Numbered from the stretch's first letter, positions 37,273 through 46,080 are shown. The stretch is 64,000 bases of DNA from Wenjunlia tyrosinilytica (GCF_014646055.1 NZ_BMMS01000011.1:1-64000), one strand, 5' to 3'. Made by a program: numbers and translations. Notes: generated from the letters alone by a model not told the origin.

Positions 37273-37433
37273 CGCGGCCAACGGTACCGTGGCCCGGCGG
37301 CGGCGCGCCCCCGCGGGTTCGCCTGGCCCCTCGGGCCATCGCCTCCCCGCCGTTTCCACCGTCAGAGTGGCCCTGCCCGGCCGCTCGGCGTGGAACCGCG
37401 AATCGGCCGCGGGCCCCAATCGACACTGGACGC

Positions 37434-38864
37434 ATGAGCCCCGACGAGACGCCCGGCCCCCGCCCGCGCTTCCACCGCTGGGGGATGAGGCTCGTCGGCG
37501 TGGTCTCCTGCGCCGTGCTCGCCACCAGCGGCTTCGGCTGGGCCGTCGTGGACCACGTCAACCAGGGGATCGACAGGGTCGACGCGTTCCAGGGCATCAA
37601 GGAGCACGAGCGCCCGGTGAAGGAGAAGGACAAGGGGCTCAACTTCCTGCTCGTCGGCGTGGACGGGCGCGACGGCCTCAGCCGCGGGGAGCTACGGCAT
37701 CTGCACGCGGGGGGCACGGCGTGCAACTGCACCGACTCGCTGATGGTGCTGCACGTCTCCGGCGACCGGCGGCGGCTCAGCGTGGTGAGCCTGCCGCGCG
37801 ACAGCTATGTGGAGTTCCCCGACCACGACGAGCCCGGTGGCGCCAAGGGTGTCCACCACCCGGGCAAGATCAATGCCGCCTACGCCCACGGTGGCCCGTC
37901 GCTGACGGTGCGGACCGTGGAGAAGGCCACCGGGATCCACATCGACCACTACCTCGAGGTGAACTTCCGCACGTTCGTCAACACCGTGGACGCCCTCGGA
38001 GGGGTGGAGGTGTGCACGATGACCCCGCTCAGGGACGACTACTCCGGCCTCGACCTGCCGAGCGGCACCACCGTCCTCGACGGCGCGGGGTCGCTGCGCT
38101 ACGTGCGGGCCCGCCACATCGGCGGCAGTTCGGACTTCGGCCGCATCCGGCGCCAGCAGCACTTCCTCGCGCAGGTCATCGGACGGCTGCACAGCACGGG
38201 CGTGCTGATGAACCCGGCGCGCCTGACCCGGGTCGTGGACGCCGTGCTCTCCTCGGTCCGCGCCGACCGGGAGCTCAGCAGCACCGACCTGGTCACGCTC
38301 GGTACCGCGATGCGGCGCTTCGCGCCGTCCGGGTCGGAGTTCACCCAGGTCCCCGTGGCCGACGCGGACTACCGGGGGGACCCGGCCTGGGGCTCGTCCG
38401 TCCTGTGGGACCGGGTGAGGGCCGAGGCGCTGTTCGCCAAGGTCCGCGGCGACCGGCCGCTGGCCCGGCACCACCACCGCAGCCGCGCCAAGAGCGTCCC
38501 CATCGACCCGCGGGGCATCCTCGTGCGGGTCTACAACGCCTCCGGAGTCCCCGGCGAGGGTGTGCGGGCCGAGCGGCAGCTCAGCGCGACGGGCTTCGCC
38601 ACGACGGGCGACCCGGAGGCCGTCGCGGGGCCGGGAGTCACACGGACGGTCATCACGTACGACCCGCGCTGGGACCGCTCGGCGCGGACACTGGCCACCG
38701 CCCTGCCGGGGGCTCGGCTCAACCCGGTGGCCGGGCACGGGCCGCTCATGCAGGTGTTCATCGGCTCCGCGTTCGATCGGGTCACGAGGGTGCGGGCCGA
38801 GACCAGGGGCGTGAGCGAGAACCCGGACGACGCGGTCACGGGCGACCAGGTGGTGTGCCCGTAG
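37434..38864 (+). CDS. LCP family protein 4, divergent, with LytR_C domain
   Basis: This 476-residue LCP protein has a short basic N-terminus, a helix at about 19-39 and the LCP domain (FLLVGVDGRDG, LSVVSLPRDSYVEFP, LRYVRARHIGG). It differs from the others by an insertion with two cysteines before the substrate motif (TACNCTDSLMVLH), where paralogues read RSDT. A LytR_C region follows (ILVRVYNASGVPGEGVRAE). The start is the ATG at 37434. It is divergent from the glycosyltransferase and convergent with the thioesterase. Confidence 0.9.
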   Translation: MSPDETPGPRPRFHRWGMRLVGVVSCAVLATSGFGWAVVDHVNQGIDRVDAFQGIKEHERPVKEKDKGLNFLLVGVDGRDGLSRGELRHLHAGGTACNCTDSLMVLHVSGDRRRLSVVSLPRDSYVEFPDHDEPGGAKGVHHPGKINAAYAHGGPSLTVRTVEKATGIHIDHYLEVNFRTFVNTVDALGGVEVCTMTPLRDDYSGLDLPSGTTVLDGAGSLRYVRARHIGGSSDFGRIRRQQHFLAQVIGRLHSTGVLMNPARLTRVVDAVLSSVRADRELSSTDLVTLGTAMRRFAPSGSEFTQVPVADADYRGDPAWGSSVLWDRVRAEALFAKVRGDRPLARHHHRSRAKSVPIDPRGILVRVYNASGVPGEGVRAERQLSATGFATTGDPEAVAGPGVTRTVITYDPRWDRSARTLATALPGARLNPVAGHGPLMQVFIGSAFDRVTRVRAETRGVSENPDDAVTGDQVVCP

Positions 38865-38949
38865 GCCCGTGCGGGCGGGCATGCACCGGCGCCCGGCGCC
38901 CGGGCGCGCGCGGCGTGCGTGGCTGCGTGGCTGCGTGGCGTGCGTGGCG

Positions 38950-39486
38950 CTAGTCGTCCAGGCCCTCGGCGGACCGGCGGGCCCGCAGCTCCAGGATCTC
39001 CTTGCGGCGGGCGAGGCGGTGCGTACGGCGGATCTGGGCCTCCTGCCAGCGCCGCTTGTCCCGGTCCGTCTCCGGCACGACCGGCGGCACCGGACGGGGC
39101 TTGCCCTCGGCGTCCACGGCCACGAACACCAGATAGGCGCCGGCGACCTGGGTGGCCGGGACGGACTCGTTCCACCGCTCGGCGATGACCCGCACACCGA
39201 CCTCCATGGAACTGCGGCCGGTCCAGTTCACCTGGGCCTTCACATGGAGCAGGTCGCCCACACGGACGGGCTCGAGGAAGGCCATCTCGTCCATCGACGC
39301 GGTCACCGCCGGGCCCCCGGAGTGCCGGCCCGCGACCGCTCCCGCCGCGTCGTCCACGAGCTTCATCACGACGCCTCCGTGGACGGTCCCCAGCAGGTTG
39401 GTGTCGTGCGCGCTCATGATGTGGGAGAGCGTGGTGCGGGAGGCGGAGGTGGGCTTCCCGGGCAGGGCGGTGGGCTGCTCGATCAT
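38950..39486 (-). CDS. Acyl-CoA thioesterase, hotdog fold
   Basis: This 178-residue thioesterase of the YciA/cytosolic acyl-CoA type has the hotdog core with SHIMSAHDTNLLGTVHGG, where the Asn/Asp-His region forms the active site, and ASMDEMAFLEPVRVGDLLHV. It should hydrolyse acyl-CoA to free acid and CoA. The C-terminal 40 residues are Arg-rich. It is transcribed alone, leftward, between two LCP genes. The 85 bases before LCP4's stop hold short GCGTGGCT repeats. Confidence 0.88.
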   Translation of the reverse strand: MIEQPTALPGKPTSASRTTLSHIMSAHDTNLLGTVHGGVVMKLVDDAAGAVAGRHSGGPAVTASMDEMAFLEPVRVGDLLHVKAQVNWTGRSSMEVGVRVIAERWNESVPATQVAGAYLVFVAVDAEGKPRPVPPVVPETDRDKRRWQEAQIRRTHRLARRKEILELRARRSAEGLDD

Positions 39487-39634
39487 GCGCCCACTCTAGG
39501 CGGGGCCACTCGAACACCGGTCTGCGGCGTCTGTCCGTAACGTCTGTCACATACCCGGCACACCTGCATCAGCTCTGCTACGAAAAACCTCCTGGCTTAG
39601 ATTTTCACTCGTTCGGGCGTGCACACTGCCATGC

Positions 39635-40894
39635 ATGAACGAGTGGCCGGACAGGTGGTCCGACAGAGACGGGCGCGGAGGCGAAGCCGAGCCGACGCGG
39701 GTGATGGGGCATGTGCAGCGTCCGGGGGGCGTGCCGCCGCAAGCGCGGCCCTACCCCGGCCCCGGCGAGCCTCCGCTGCCGCCCGAGCTGTCCCCGCGCA
39801 GGGTGGCGCAGGGCGGCCGGGGCATCCCGACGCAGACCGGCCCGGACCGCGGCGGACCGCAGTCCCCGCCGCTCCCGCCGACGGCGCCGCGCCCCGCCGG
39901 CTCCGGCCCGCGCCCCAACTGGCGCCGCCGGATCACCTGGACCGCGATCATCCTGATCGGTGCGTTGCTCGTCACATCGGTCATCACGTACTTCTGGGCG
40001 GACTCCAAGCTCAACCGGGCCGTGGACCTGTCCAAGGTCATCGAGCGGCCCGAGTCGGGCAAGGGGACCAACTACCTCATAGTCGGCTCGGACAGCCGTG
40101 AGGGCATGTCCGCCGAGGAGAAGAAGAAGCTGCACACCGGGTCGGCGGAGGGCAAGCGCACCGACTCGATGATGATCCTTCACGTCGGCGACAACGGGAA
40201 CACGATGATCTCGCTGCCGCGTGACTCCTGGGTCACCATCCCGACGTTCCGGGGGTCGGAGTCGGGCAGGATGTTCCCGGCGTCCGGCGGGAGCAAGCTG
40301 AACGCGGCCTACGCCAAGGACGGCGCCCAGCTGCTGGTCCGCACCGTGGAGTACAACACGGGCCTGAAGATCGACCACTACGCGGAGATCGGCTTCGCCG
40401 GGTTCGCCAAGATCGTGGACTCCGTCGGCGGTGTCGAGATGGACATCCCCAAGGGCTTCAAGGACAAGAACTCCGGCGCCGACTTCAAGGCGGGCAAGCA
40501 GACCCTCAACGGCGAACAGGCCCTGGCGTTCGTCCGCACCCGCTACGCGTTCGCGGGCAGCGACCTGGACCGGACCAAGAACCAGCAGAAGTTCCTGGCC
40601 GCGCTGGCCTCGCAGACCGCCACTCCGAGCACGGTCCTGAACCCCTTCAAGCTGTACCCGACCATGGGCGCGGGCCTGGACACGCTCATCGTCGACAAGG
40701 ACATGAGCCTGTGGGACCTCGCCGAGATGTTCTGGGCGATGAAGGGCATCACGAGCGGCGACGGCAAGTCCATGAACATGCCCATCGCCGGCACCGCCCC
40801 CCAGGGCTCGCTGGCGTGGGACATGACGAAGGTCAAGCAGCTGGTGAAGGAGCTGAAGGACGACGAGAAGGTCACGGTGACCGGCAACCGCTGA
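39635..40894 (+). CDS. LCP family protein 5
   Basis: This 419-residue LCP protein has a Pro/Arg-rich cytoplasmic N-terminus of about 98 residues, a helix at about 100-121 and a complete LCP domain (YLIVGSDSREGMS, RTDSMMILHVGD, ISLPRDSWVTIP, ALAFVRTRYAFAGSDLDR). It ends shortly after the domain and lacks LytR_C. No ribosome site precedes the ATG at 39635. A TAGATT element at 39598-39603 may be its -10, which would leave only about 25 untranslated bases. It ends before a bidirectional terminator. Confidence 0.92.
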   Translation: MNEWPDRWSDRDGRGGEAEPTRVMGHVQRPGGVPPQARPYPGPGEPPLPPELSPRRVAQGGRGIPTQTGPDRGGPQSPPLPPTAPRPAGSGPRPNWRRRITWTAIILIGALLVTSVITYFWADSKLNRAVDLSKVIERPESGKGTNYLIVGSDSREGMSAEEKKKLHTGSAEGKRTDSMMILHVGDNGNTMISLPRDSWVTIPTFRGSESGRMFPASGGSKLNAAYAKDGAQLLVRTVEYNTGLKIDHYAEIGFAGFAKIVDSVGGVEMDIPKGFKDKNSGADFKAGKQTLNGEQALAFVRTRYAFAGSDLDRTKNQQKFLAALASQTATPSTVLNPFKLYPTMGAGLDTLIVDKDMSLWDLAEMFWAMKGITSGDGKSMNMPIAGTAPQGSLAWDMTKVKQLVKELKDDEKVTVTGNR

Positions 40895-40956
40895 CCGGCC
40901 GGTCCGCCCGTCGGCCGGTCGGTGCGGGAAGCACCGACGCCGCGGTACCGCCCGGA

Positions 40957-40998
40957 CGCGACGAGGCCGCCCCCTGCGCAGGGGGCGGCCTCGTCGCG
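40957..40998. terminator. Perfect 42-base palindrome, bidirectional terminator
   Basis: The 21 bases at 40957-40977 are exactly complementary to those at 40978-40998, centred on TGCGCA. The hairpin lies between the convergent LCP5 and acyl-CoA dehydrogenase genes (63 bases after one stop, 19 bases after the other), so it should end both transcripts. Confidence 0.85.
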
Positions 40999-41016
40999 TG
41001 AGTGTGAACCGGTCGG

Positions 41017-42183
41017 CTACCGGGGCAGGTTGCGGGCCATGACGATGCGCTGGACCTGATTCGTGCCTTCATAAATCTGGGTGATCTTGGCGTCGCGCAT
41101 CATGCGCTCGACCGGGTAGTCACGGGTGTAGCCGTAGCCGCCGAGGAGTTGGACGGCGTCCGTGGTGACCTCCATGGCGACGTCGGAGGCGAAGCACTTG
41201 GCGGCCGCGCCGAAGAACGTCAGGTCGCCGTCCACGCGCTCGGACTTGGCGGCGGCGGCGTAGGTCAGCTGCCGGGCGGCCTCGAGCTTCATGGCCATGT
41301 CGGCGAGCATGAACTGGACGCCCTGGAAGTCGGCGATGGCCTTGCCGAACTGCCTGCGCTCGTGCACGTAGTTCTTGGCGTAGTCCAGTGCGCCCTGCGC
41401 GATGCCGAGCGCCTGGGCCGCGATGGTGATGCGGGTGTGGTCCAGGGTCTTCATCGCCGTGGCGAAGCCCGTGCCCTCCTCGCCGATCATGCGGTCGGCG
41501 GGGACGCGCACATTGTCGAGGTAGACCTCGCGGGTCGGCGAGCCCTTGATGCCGAGCTTCTTCTCCGGGGCGCCGAAGGAGACACCCTCGTCGCCCTTCT
41601 CCACGACGAACGCGCTGATGCCCTTGGAGCGCTTCTCCGGGTCGGTGACGGCCATGACCGTGTAGAACTCGCTGACGCCCGCGTTGGTGATCCAGCGCTT
41701 CACACCGTTGAGCACGTAGGTGTCGCCGTCACGGACGGCCTTGGTCTTCATGCCCGCGGCGTCCGAGCCCGCCTCCGGCTCCGAAAGGCAGTAGGAGAAC
41801 ATCGCGTCGCCCTTGGCCAGTGGGCCGAGGTACTTCGCCTTGAGCTCCTCCGAACCGGACAGGACGACGGGGAGCGAGCCGAGCTTGTTCACCGCCGGGA
41901 TCAGGGAGGACGAGGCGCAGACCCGCGCCACCTCCTCGATCACGATCACGGTGGCCAGGGCATCGGCGCCCGCGCCCCCGTAAGCCTCCGGGACGTGCAC
42001 CGCGTGCAGGTCGGCGGCGACCAGCGCGTCGAGGGCCTCCTGGGGGAAGCGTCCCTGCTCGTCGACCTCGGCCGCGAACGGCGCGATCTTCGCCTCGGCC
42101 AGCCCGCGGACCGACTCGCGGAGCATGTCGTGCTCCTCGGAGGTCCGGAACAGGTCGAAGTCTGCGTTTCCTTGCGCCGCCAA
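41017..42183 (-). CDS. Acyl-CoA dehydrogenase
   Basis: This 388-residue FAD enzyme introduces a trans double bond into acyl-CoA. Signatures are FSYCLSEPEAGSDAAGMKT near residue 133, the substrate/flavin loop LNGVKRWITNAG, GRRQFG-type RRQFGKAIADFQ and the C-terminal catalytic Glu in QIYEGTNQVQRIV. It starts at a TTG (42183) preceded by GAGGTGAGGG; an internal ATG at residue 20 is less likely because it cuts into the N-terminal helical domain. An operator-like palindrome lies 23 bases upstream, suggesting control by a TetR-type fatty-acid regulator. Confidence 0.93.
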   Translation of the reverse strand: MAAQGNADFDLFRTSEEHDMLRESVRGLAEAKIAPFAAEVDEQGRFPQEALDALVAADLHAVHVPEAYGGAGADALATVIVIEEVARVCASSSLIPAVNKLGSLPVVLSGSEELKAKYLGPLAKGDAMFSYCLSEPEAGSDAAGMKTKAVRDGDTYVLNGVKRWITNAGVSEFYTVMAVTDPEKRSKGISAFVVEKGDEGVSFGAPEKKLGIKGSPTREVYLDNVRVPADRMIGEEGTGFATAMKTLDHTRITIAAQALGIAQGALDYAKNYVHERRQFGKAIADFQGVQFMLADMAMKLEAARQLTYAAAAKSERVDGDLTFFGAAAKCFASDVAMEVTTDAVQLLGGYGYTRDYPVERMMRDAKITQIYEGTNQVQRIVMARNLPR

Positions 42184-42205
42184 GGTGCCCTCACCTCTAC
42201 CAGAG

Positions 42206-42223
42206 TTAGTTACCGTTAAGTAA
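42206..42223. promoter_or_regulatory. TetR-type operator candidate upstream of acyl-CoA dehydrogenase
   Basis: The sequence TTAGTTACCGTTAAGTAA is an imperfect 18-bp palindrome (14 of 18 positions symmetric) in a conspicuously AT-rich patch. It resembles TTAC-N-AACG-GT-type sites of actinobacterial TetR regulators of fatty-acid and acyl-CoA genes. No regulator gene is adjacent. Confidence 0.5.
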
Positions 42224-42313
42224 GTACAATCGTAGGCCCGAACATCACCGCTCGACCACGTGACTTACGCGACAGGGATCGAGCCCGGCTCGCGCGCCCG
42301 GCCAAGGCAGCGG

Positions 42314-43534
42314 CTAGGGCACGTTCTCGGTGAGTTGGTCCACGGACCGGTTCGCCGTGTAGTCGGCCATGGTGTCGGTGCGGATCGCGTCCCAGAGCAG
42401 ACCCGCGTCGTTGTCGTCCAGCAGCACCACCGACTGGCCCTTGATCTGGTCGAAGCCGCCGACCGGTGCGTTCATGAAGACCATGTTCCCCGGGCGGACG
42501 TTGCGCATGCTCCACACCAGGTCGCGCAGGGCACCGTTCGAGAGCCGGTCGTCGACACTGACCACGTCGGTGACCTGGTCGAGCAGCTTGCGCAGCTTCA
42601 GCGGGTTCGACAGCGTGCCCGCGTCGAGGGTCTTGCGCAGGAGCGAGCGCAGGAAGTTCTGCTGGCGCTTGGTGCGGTCGAGGTCCCCGTTGGGCAGGCC
42701 GTGCCGCTCGCGGACGTACACCAGCGCCTCCTCGCCGTACATGTGGTGCTTCCCCGAGGTCCAGCCGCGCTCGCCGGGCCGGGTCGGGATGTCCTTGTCG
42801 ACCACGATGTCGACACCGCCGACCGCGTCGGTGAGCTTCCTGAACCCGCTCCAGTCGATCACCATCAGGTGGTCGACCCGGATGTCGGTCAGGCGCTGCA
42901 CGGTGTCGATCAGCAGCGGCGGCCCGCCCCAGGAGAAGGCCGCGTTGAGCTTGGCCTTGCCGTGGTCGGGGATCTTCACCCAGCTGTCGCGGGGCAGCGA
43001 GACGACATAGGCGTTGCGGTGGTTGGCGGGGATGTGGAGCAGCATCATCGTGTCGCTGCGCTGGGCGCCCGGCCTCCACTGCGGGGCCTTGGCGTCCTTG
43101 CCCGTGGTGGGCAGGTCGGAGCGCGAGTCCAGACCGACCAGCAGGAAGTTGGTCCCCTTGCCCTTGATCTGCTGGGGCTGGTCCTTCGCCGGGACCGAGG
43201 GGAACACATTGGGGATGCGGTGCACGGAGCCCGTGTAGTGCTCGACGGCCGCCCAGAGGGCTCCGGCGATGCCGAGCCCGCCCACCAGCAGGAGGGCCAG
43301 GGCGAAGACCAGGACGTTCCTGCCGCGTATTCGCCGGCGCCGGGTGCGCGCGGGTGGTGGCTGTGCGCCGCCCTTCCCGGGGGCCTGCCCCCCGCCGTCC
43401 CCGGGGGCCTCGTCGGGGGCCTCGTCGAGGGCCTCATCGGGCGTCGCCGATTCGTCCCCGGGGGGCGCTTCGGGCTTGTCGTCGATCGCTGTGCGCTCTT
43501 CGTGCTCTTCCACGCGCGCATTGTGCCTTTGCAC
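42314..43534 (-). CDS. LCP family protein 6
   Basis: This 406-residue LCP protein has an acidic N-terminal region (EAPPGDESATPDEALDEAPD), then an RRRRIRGR stop and a helix at about 70-93. The LCP domain is complete (FLLVGLDSRSDLP, QRSDTMMLLHIP, VVSLPRDSWVKIP, ALVYVRERHGLPNGDLDR). It has no LytR_C. The GTG at 43534 follows AAGGAGG with only three bases between; a GTG at 43513 is also in frame. It is divergent from UDP-glucose dehydrogenase, whose product is a teichuronic-type polymer precursor. Confidence 0.92.
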   Translation of the reverse strand: MQRHNARVEEHEERTAIDDKPEAPPGDESATPDEALDEAPDEAPGDGGGQAPGKGGAQPPPARTRRRRIRGRNVLVFALALLLVGGLGIAGALWAAVEHYTGSVHRIPNVFPSVPAKDQPQQIKGKGTNFLLVGLDSRSDLPTTGKDAKAPQWRPGAQRSDTMMLLHIPANHRNAYVVSLPRDSWVKIPDHGKAKLNAAFSWGGPPLLIDTVQRLTDIRVDHLMVIDWSGFRKLTDAVGGVDIVVDKDIPTRPGERGWTSGKHHMYGEEALVYVRERHGLPNGDLDRTKRQQNFLRSLLRKTLDAGTLSNPLKLRKLLDQVTDVVSVDDRLSNGALRDLVWSMRNVRPGNMVFMNAPVGGFDQIKGQSVVLLDDNDAGLLWDAIRTDTMADYTANRSVDQLTENVP

Positions 43535-43643
43535 GCGCCTCCTTACACAGAACTTTCACAGAAGAGGTCGGGGCTATGCTCGGGCGGGCGAGGACCCCCG
43601 CCGCCAAAAGCCCATTCAGCACTCATCAGCAAAGGACGGCCCC

Positions 43644-44969
43644 ATGACGCTCAGGGTCACGGTGATCGGCACCGGATATCTCGGTGCGACCCACGCGGTC
43701 GGCATGGCCGAACTGGGGTACGAGGTCCTGGGCCTGGATGTGGACGTGGAGAAGGTCGCCGCCCTGTCGGCGGGGCGCGTGCCGTTCTACGAGCCGGGTC
43801 TCGAGGAGCTGCTGGCCAAGCACATCGGCTCCGGACGGCTGCGCTTCACCACCGACTTCGCCGAGGTGGGCGCCTTCGGCGATGTGCACTTCGTATGCGT
43901 CGGCACCCCGCAGAAGAAGGGCGAGTTCGCCGCCGACATGCGGTACGTGGACTCCGCCGTGGAGTCCCTCGCCCCCCACCTGCACGGCCCCGCGCTGGTC
44001 GTCGGCAAGTCCACCGTGCCCGTGGGCTCGGCAGGCCGGCTCGCGGAGCGCCTGGAGGAGCTGGCCCCGGCCGACGCGGACGCGGAGCTCGCCTGGAACC
44101 CGGAGTTCCTGCGCGAGGGCTTCGCCGTGAAGGACACCCTGCACCCGGACCGGCTGGTCTTCGGCGTGGAGTCGGGCAGCGCCGAGGCGAGGCTGCGCGA
44201 GGTCTACGCCCCCATCATCGAGGCCGGGACGCCCGTCGTGGTCTGCGACTTCGCCACCGCCGAGCTGGTCAAGGTCAGCGCCAACGCCTTCCTGTCCACC
44301 AAGATCTCCTTCATCAACGCCATGGCGGAGGTGTGCGAGGCGGTCGGGGCGGACGTGGTCAGGCTGAGCGAGTCGCTGGGCCACGACGAGCGGATCGGGC
44401 GGAAGTTCCTCGGCGCCGGGCTCGGCTTCGGCGGCGGCTGCCTGCCCAAGGACATCCGGGCGTTCATGGCGCGGGCCGGGGAGCTGGGTGCCGACCAGGC
44501 GCTGACGTTCCTGCGCGAGGTCGACGCGATCAATATGCGGCGGCGCTCCAAGATGGTCGACCTGGCCCGCGAGCAGTGCGGCGGAGGCTTCCTCGGCCGC
44601 AGGGTCGCGGTGCTGGGTGCGGCGTTCAAGCCCGACTCCGACGACATCCGCGACTCGCCCGCGCTCAACGTCGCCGGGCAGATCCAGCTCCAGGGCGGCC
44701 AGGTGACCGTCTACGATCCCAAGGCGCTGGACAACGCCCGCAAGATGTACCCGGCCCTGAGCTATGCCGAGTCGCCGCAGGAGGCGGCCGAGGGCGCCCA
44801 TGTCGTGCTGCACCTGACGGAGTGGCGCGAGTTCCGGGAGCTGGACCCGGCGGCGTTCGGCGAGCTCGTCGCCGACAGGCGGATCCTGGACGGGCGCAAC
44901 GCCCTGGACCCGGAGCTGTGGCGCGCGGCGGGCTGGACCTACCGGGCCCTGGGCCGCCCCAACGCCTGA
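43644..44969 (+). CDS. UDP-glucose 6-dehydrogenase
   Basis: This 441-residue enzyme oxidises UDP-glucose to UDP-glucuronate with two NAD. The N-terminal Rossmann motif VIGTGYLGATHAVGM, WNPEFLREGFAV, the hinge helix TAELVKVSANAFLSTKISF, the catalytic Cys266 in GFGGGCLPKD and the C-terminal GAAFKPDSDDIRDSPAL are all present. The start is the ATG at 43644, after AAAGGAC. As a neighbour of LCP6 it could supply uronic acid for a wall glycopolymer. Confidence 0.95.
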   Translation: MTLRVTVIGTGYLGATHAVGMAELGYEVLGLDVDVEKVAALSAGRVPFYEPGLEELLAKHIGSGRLRFTTDFAEVGAFGDVHFVCVGTPQKKGEFAADMRYVDSAVESLAPHLHGPALVVGKSTVPVGSAGRLAERLEELAPADADAELAWNPEFLREGFAVKDTLHPDRLVFGVESGSAEARLREVYAPIIEAGTPVVVCDFATAELVKVSANAFLSTKISFINAMAEVCEAVGADVVRLSESLGHDERIGRKFLGAGLGFGGGCLPKDIRAFMARAGELGADQALTFLREVDAINMRRRSKMVDLAREQCGGGFLGRRVAVLGAAFKPDSDDIRDSPALNVAGQIQLQGGQVTVYDPKALDNARKMYPALSYAESPQEAAEGAHVVLHLTEWREFRELDPAAFGELVADRRILDGRNALDPELWRAAGWTYRALGRPNA

Positions 44970-45052
44970 GCCGTCGAACGCCGGGGGTCGCACGCCCGCC
45001 CTCGGACACCTGAGCCGTCGAACGCCTGTCGCCCGCTCTACCCTTGGGGCAC

Positions 45053-45478
45053 ATGGCTTCCTACGCAGACTTCGCGGACGCGGCGACCGCACGTGCGATC
45101 CTCGCCGACTCCGGTGACACCTGGGCCGTGGTCGGGCTCTCCACCAACACCTCGCGGGCGGCGTACGGGGTCGCCCGCGTACTGCAGAGGTTCGGCAAGC
45201 GGATCGTGCCGGTGCACCCCGGCGCGCCGACGGTCCATGGCGAGCAGGGATACGCCTCGCTCGCCGACATCCCGTTCCAGGTGGACGTGGTGGACGTCTT
45301 CGTCAATTCCAGCTTGGCGGGAGCCGTGGCCGACGAAGCGGTCGCGGCCGGGGCCAAGGCCGTGTGGTTCCAGCTCGGGGTCGTCGACGAGGACGCCTAC
45401 GAGCGCACCGCGGCCGCCGGACTGCGGATGGTCATGGACCGCTGCCCGGCGATCGACATCCCCGCCTTCTTCGACTGA
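45053..45478 (+). CDS. CoA-binding domain protein
   Basis: This 141-residue single Rossmann-fold CoA-binding domain resembles the N-terminal part of succinyl-CoA synthetase alpha. Visible are TWAVVGLSTNTSRAAYGVA, VPVHPGAPTVHG, VDVVDVFVNSS and VWFQLGVVDEDAYERTAAAG with the C-terminal MDRCPAIDIP. Such stand-alone domains bind CoA or its thioesters; the biological role is unknown. The ATG at 45053 is chosen over the GTG three codons upstream. It follows UDP-glucose dehydrogenase by about 80 bases. Confidence 0.9.
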   Translation: MASYADFADAATARAILADSGDTWAVVGLSTNTSRAAYGVARVLQRFGKRIVPVHPGAPTVHGEQGYASLADIPFQVDVVDVFVNSSLAGAVADEAVAAGAKAVWFQLGVVDEDAYERTAAAGLRMVMDRCPAIDIPAFFD

Positions 45479-45610
45479 TGCCGTTGCGGCGCGGGGCCGC
45501 CCCGGCCGGGGGCCGACGCCGTGACGCGGGCCCGTTGTCGGAGCCGGGCGCTACGTTGAGCACGTGGGGATCAGCGAAGGCGTTCGATCGTCCCCACGCG
45601 GCACGGAAGA

Positions 45611-45640
45611 CACGCAAAGACACGCAAAGACACGCACGGA
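45611..45640. repeat. 10-bp tandem repeat before the VOC gene
   Basis: CACGCAAAGA occurs at 45611 and 45621, followed by CACGCACGGA at 45631. Related ACAAGCACGGAAG segments continue to about 45665. It fills much of the 210-base gap between the CoA-binding gene and the VOC gene. Confidence 0.75.
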
Positions 45641-45688
45641 AACAAGCACGGAAGACAAGCACGCGAGCACCAGGAAGGAGCCCGTCAC

Positions 45689-46051
45689 ATGATCGCGACG
45701 CTGGAGTGCGTGGTCCTGGACTGTCCGGAGCCCAAGGAGCTGGCCGAGTTCTACGCGGGGATCATCGGTGGGAAGGTCTCCTGGGAGGACGACGACGACA
45801 GCTGGGTGACCCTGTCCGCACAAGGAGGGACCGTACTCGCCTTCCAGAAGGCGCCCGAACTCCAGCGCGCCAAGTGGCCCGACCCGGAGCGCCCGCAGCA
45901 GTTCCACCTCGACCTCCAGGTGGACGACCTCGAGGCGGCCCAGGCCCATGTGCTCGGCCTCGGCGCCGAGCTCCTCGACGACAAGTCCTCGAAGACGTTC
46001 CGTGTCTACGAGGACCCGGCCGGGCACCCGTTCTGCCTCTGCGTGAGCTAG
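45689..46051 (+). CDS. VOC (glyoxalase-like) family protein
   Basis: This 120-residue protein is a pair of beta-alpha-beta-beta-beta modules of the vicinal oxygen chelate superfamily (ECVVLDCPEPKELAEFYAGI; FHLDLQVDDLEAAQAHV; VYEDPAGHPFCLCVS). The metal-ligand positions are consistent with such proteins, but the substrate cannot be assigned. Some members confer drug resistance or act as enzymes; others only bind. AGGAAGGAG precedes the ATG at 45689 by about ten bases. Confidence 0.88.
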   Translation: MIATLECVVLDCPEPKELAEFYAGIIGGKVSWEDDDDSWVTLSAQGGTVLAFQKAPELQRAKWPDPERPQQFHLDLQVDDLEAAQAHVLGLGAELLDDKSSKTFRVYEDPAGHPFCLCVS

Positions 46052-46080
46052 CCTTCGGCGGAGCCGGACCCGCGCCGGGG

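Noticed and set aside
42260-45013. 917-residue rightward reading frame
   Set aside because: It is antisense to LCP6 and out of frame with UDP-glucose dehydrogenase. High GC makes long open shadows common. Composition is Arg/Gly-rich with no family similarity.
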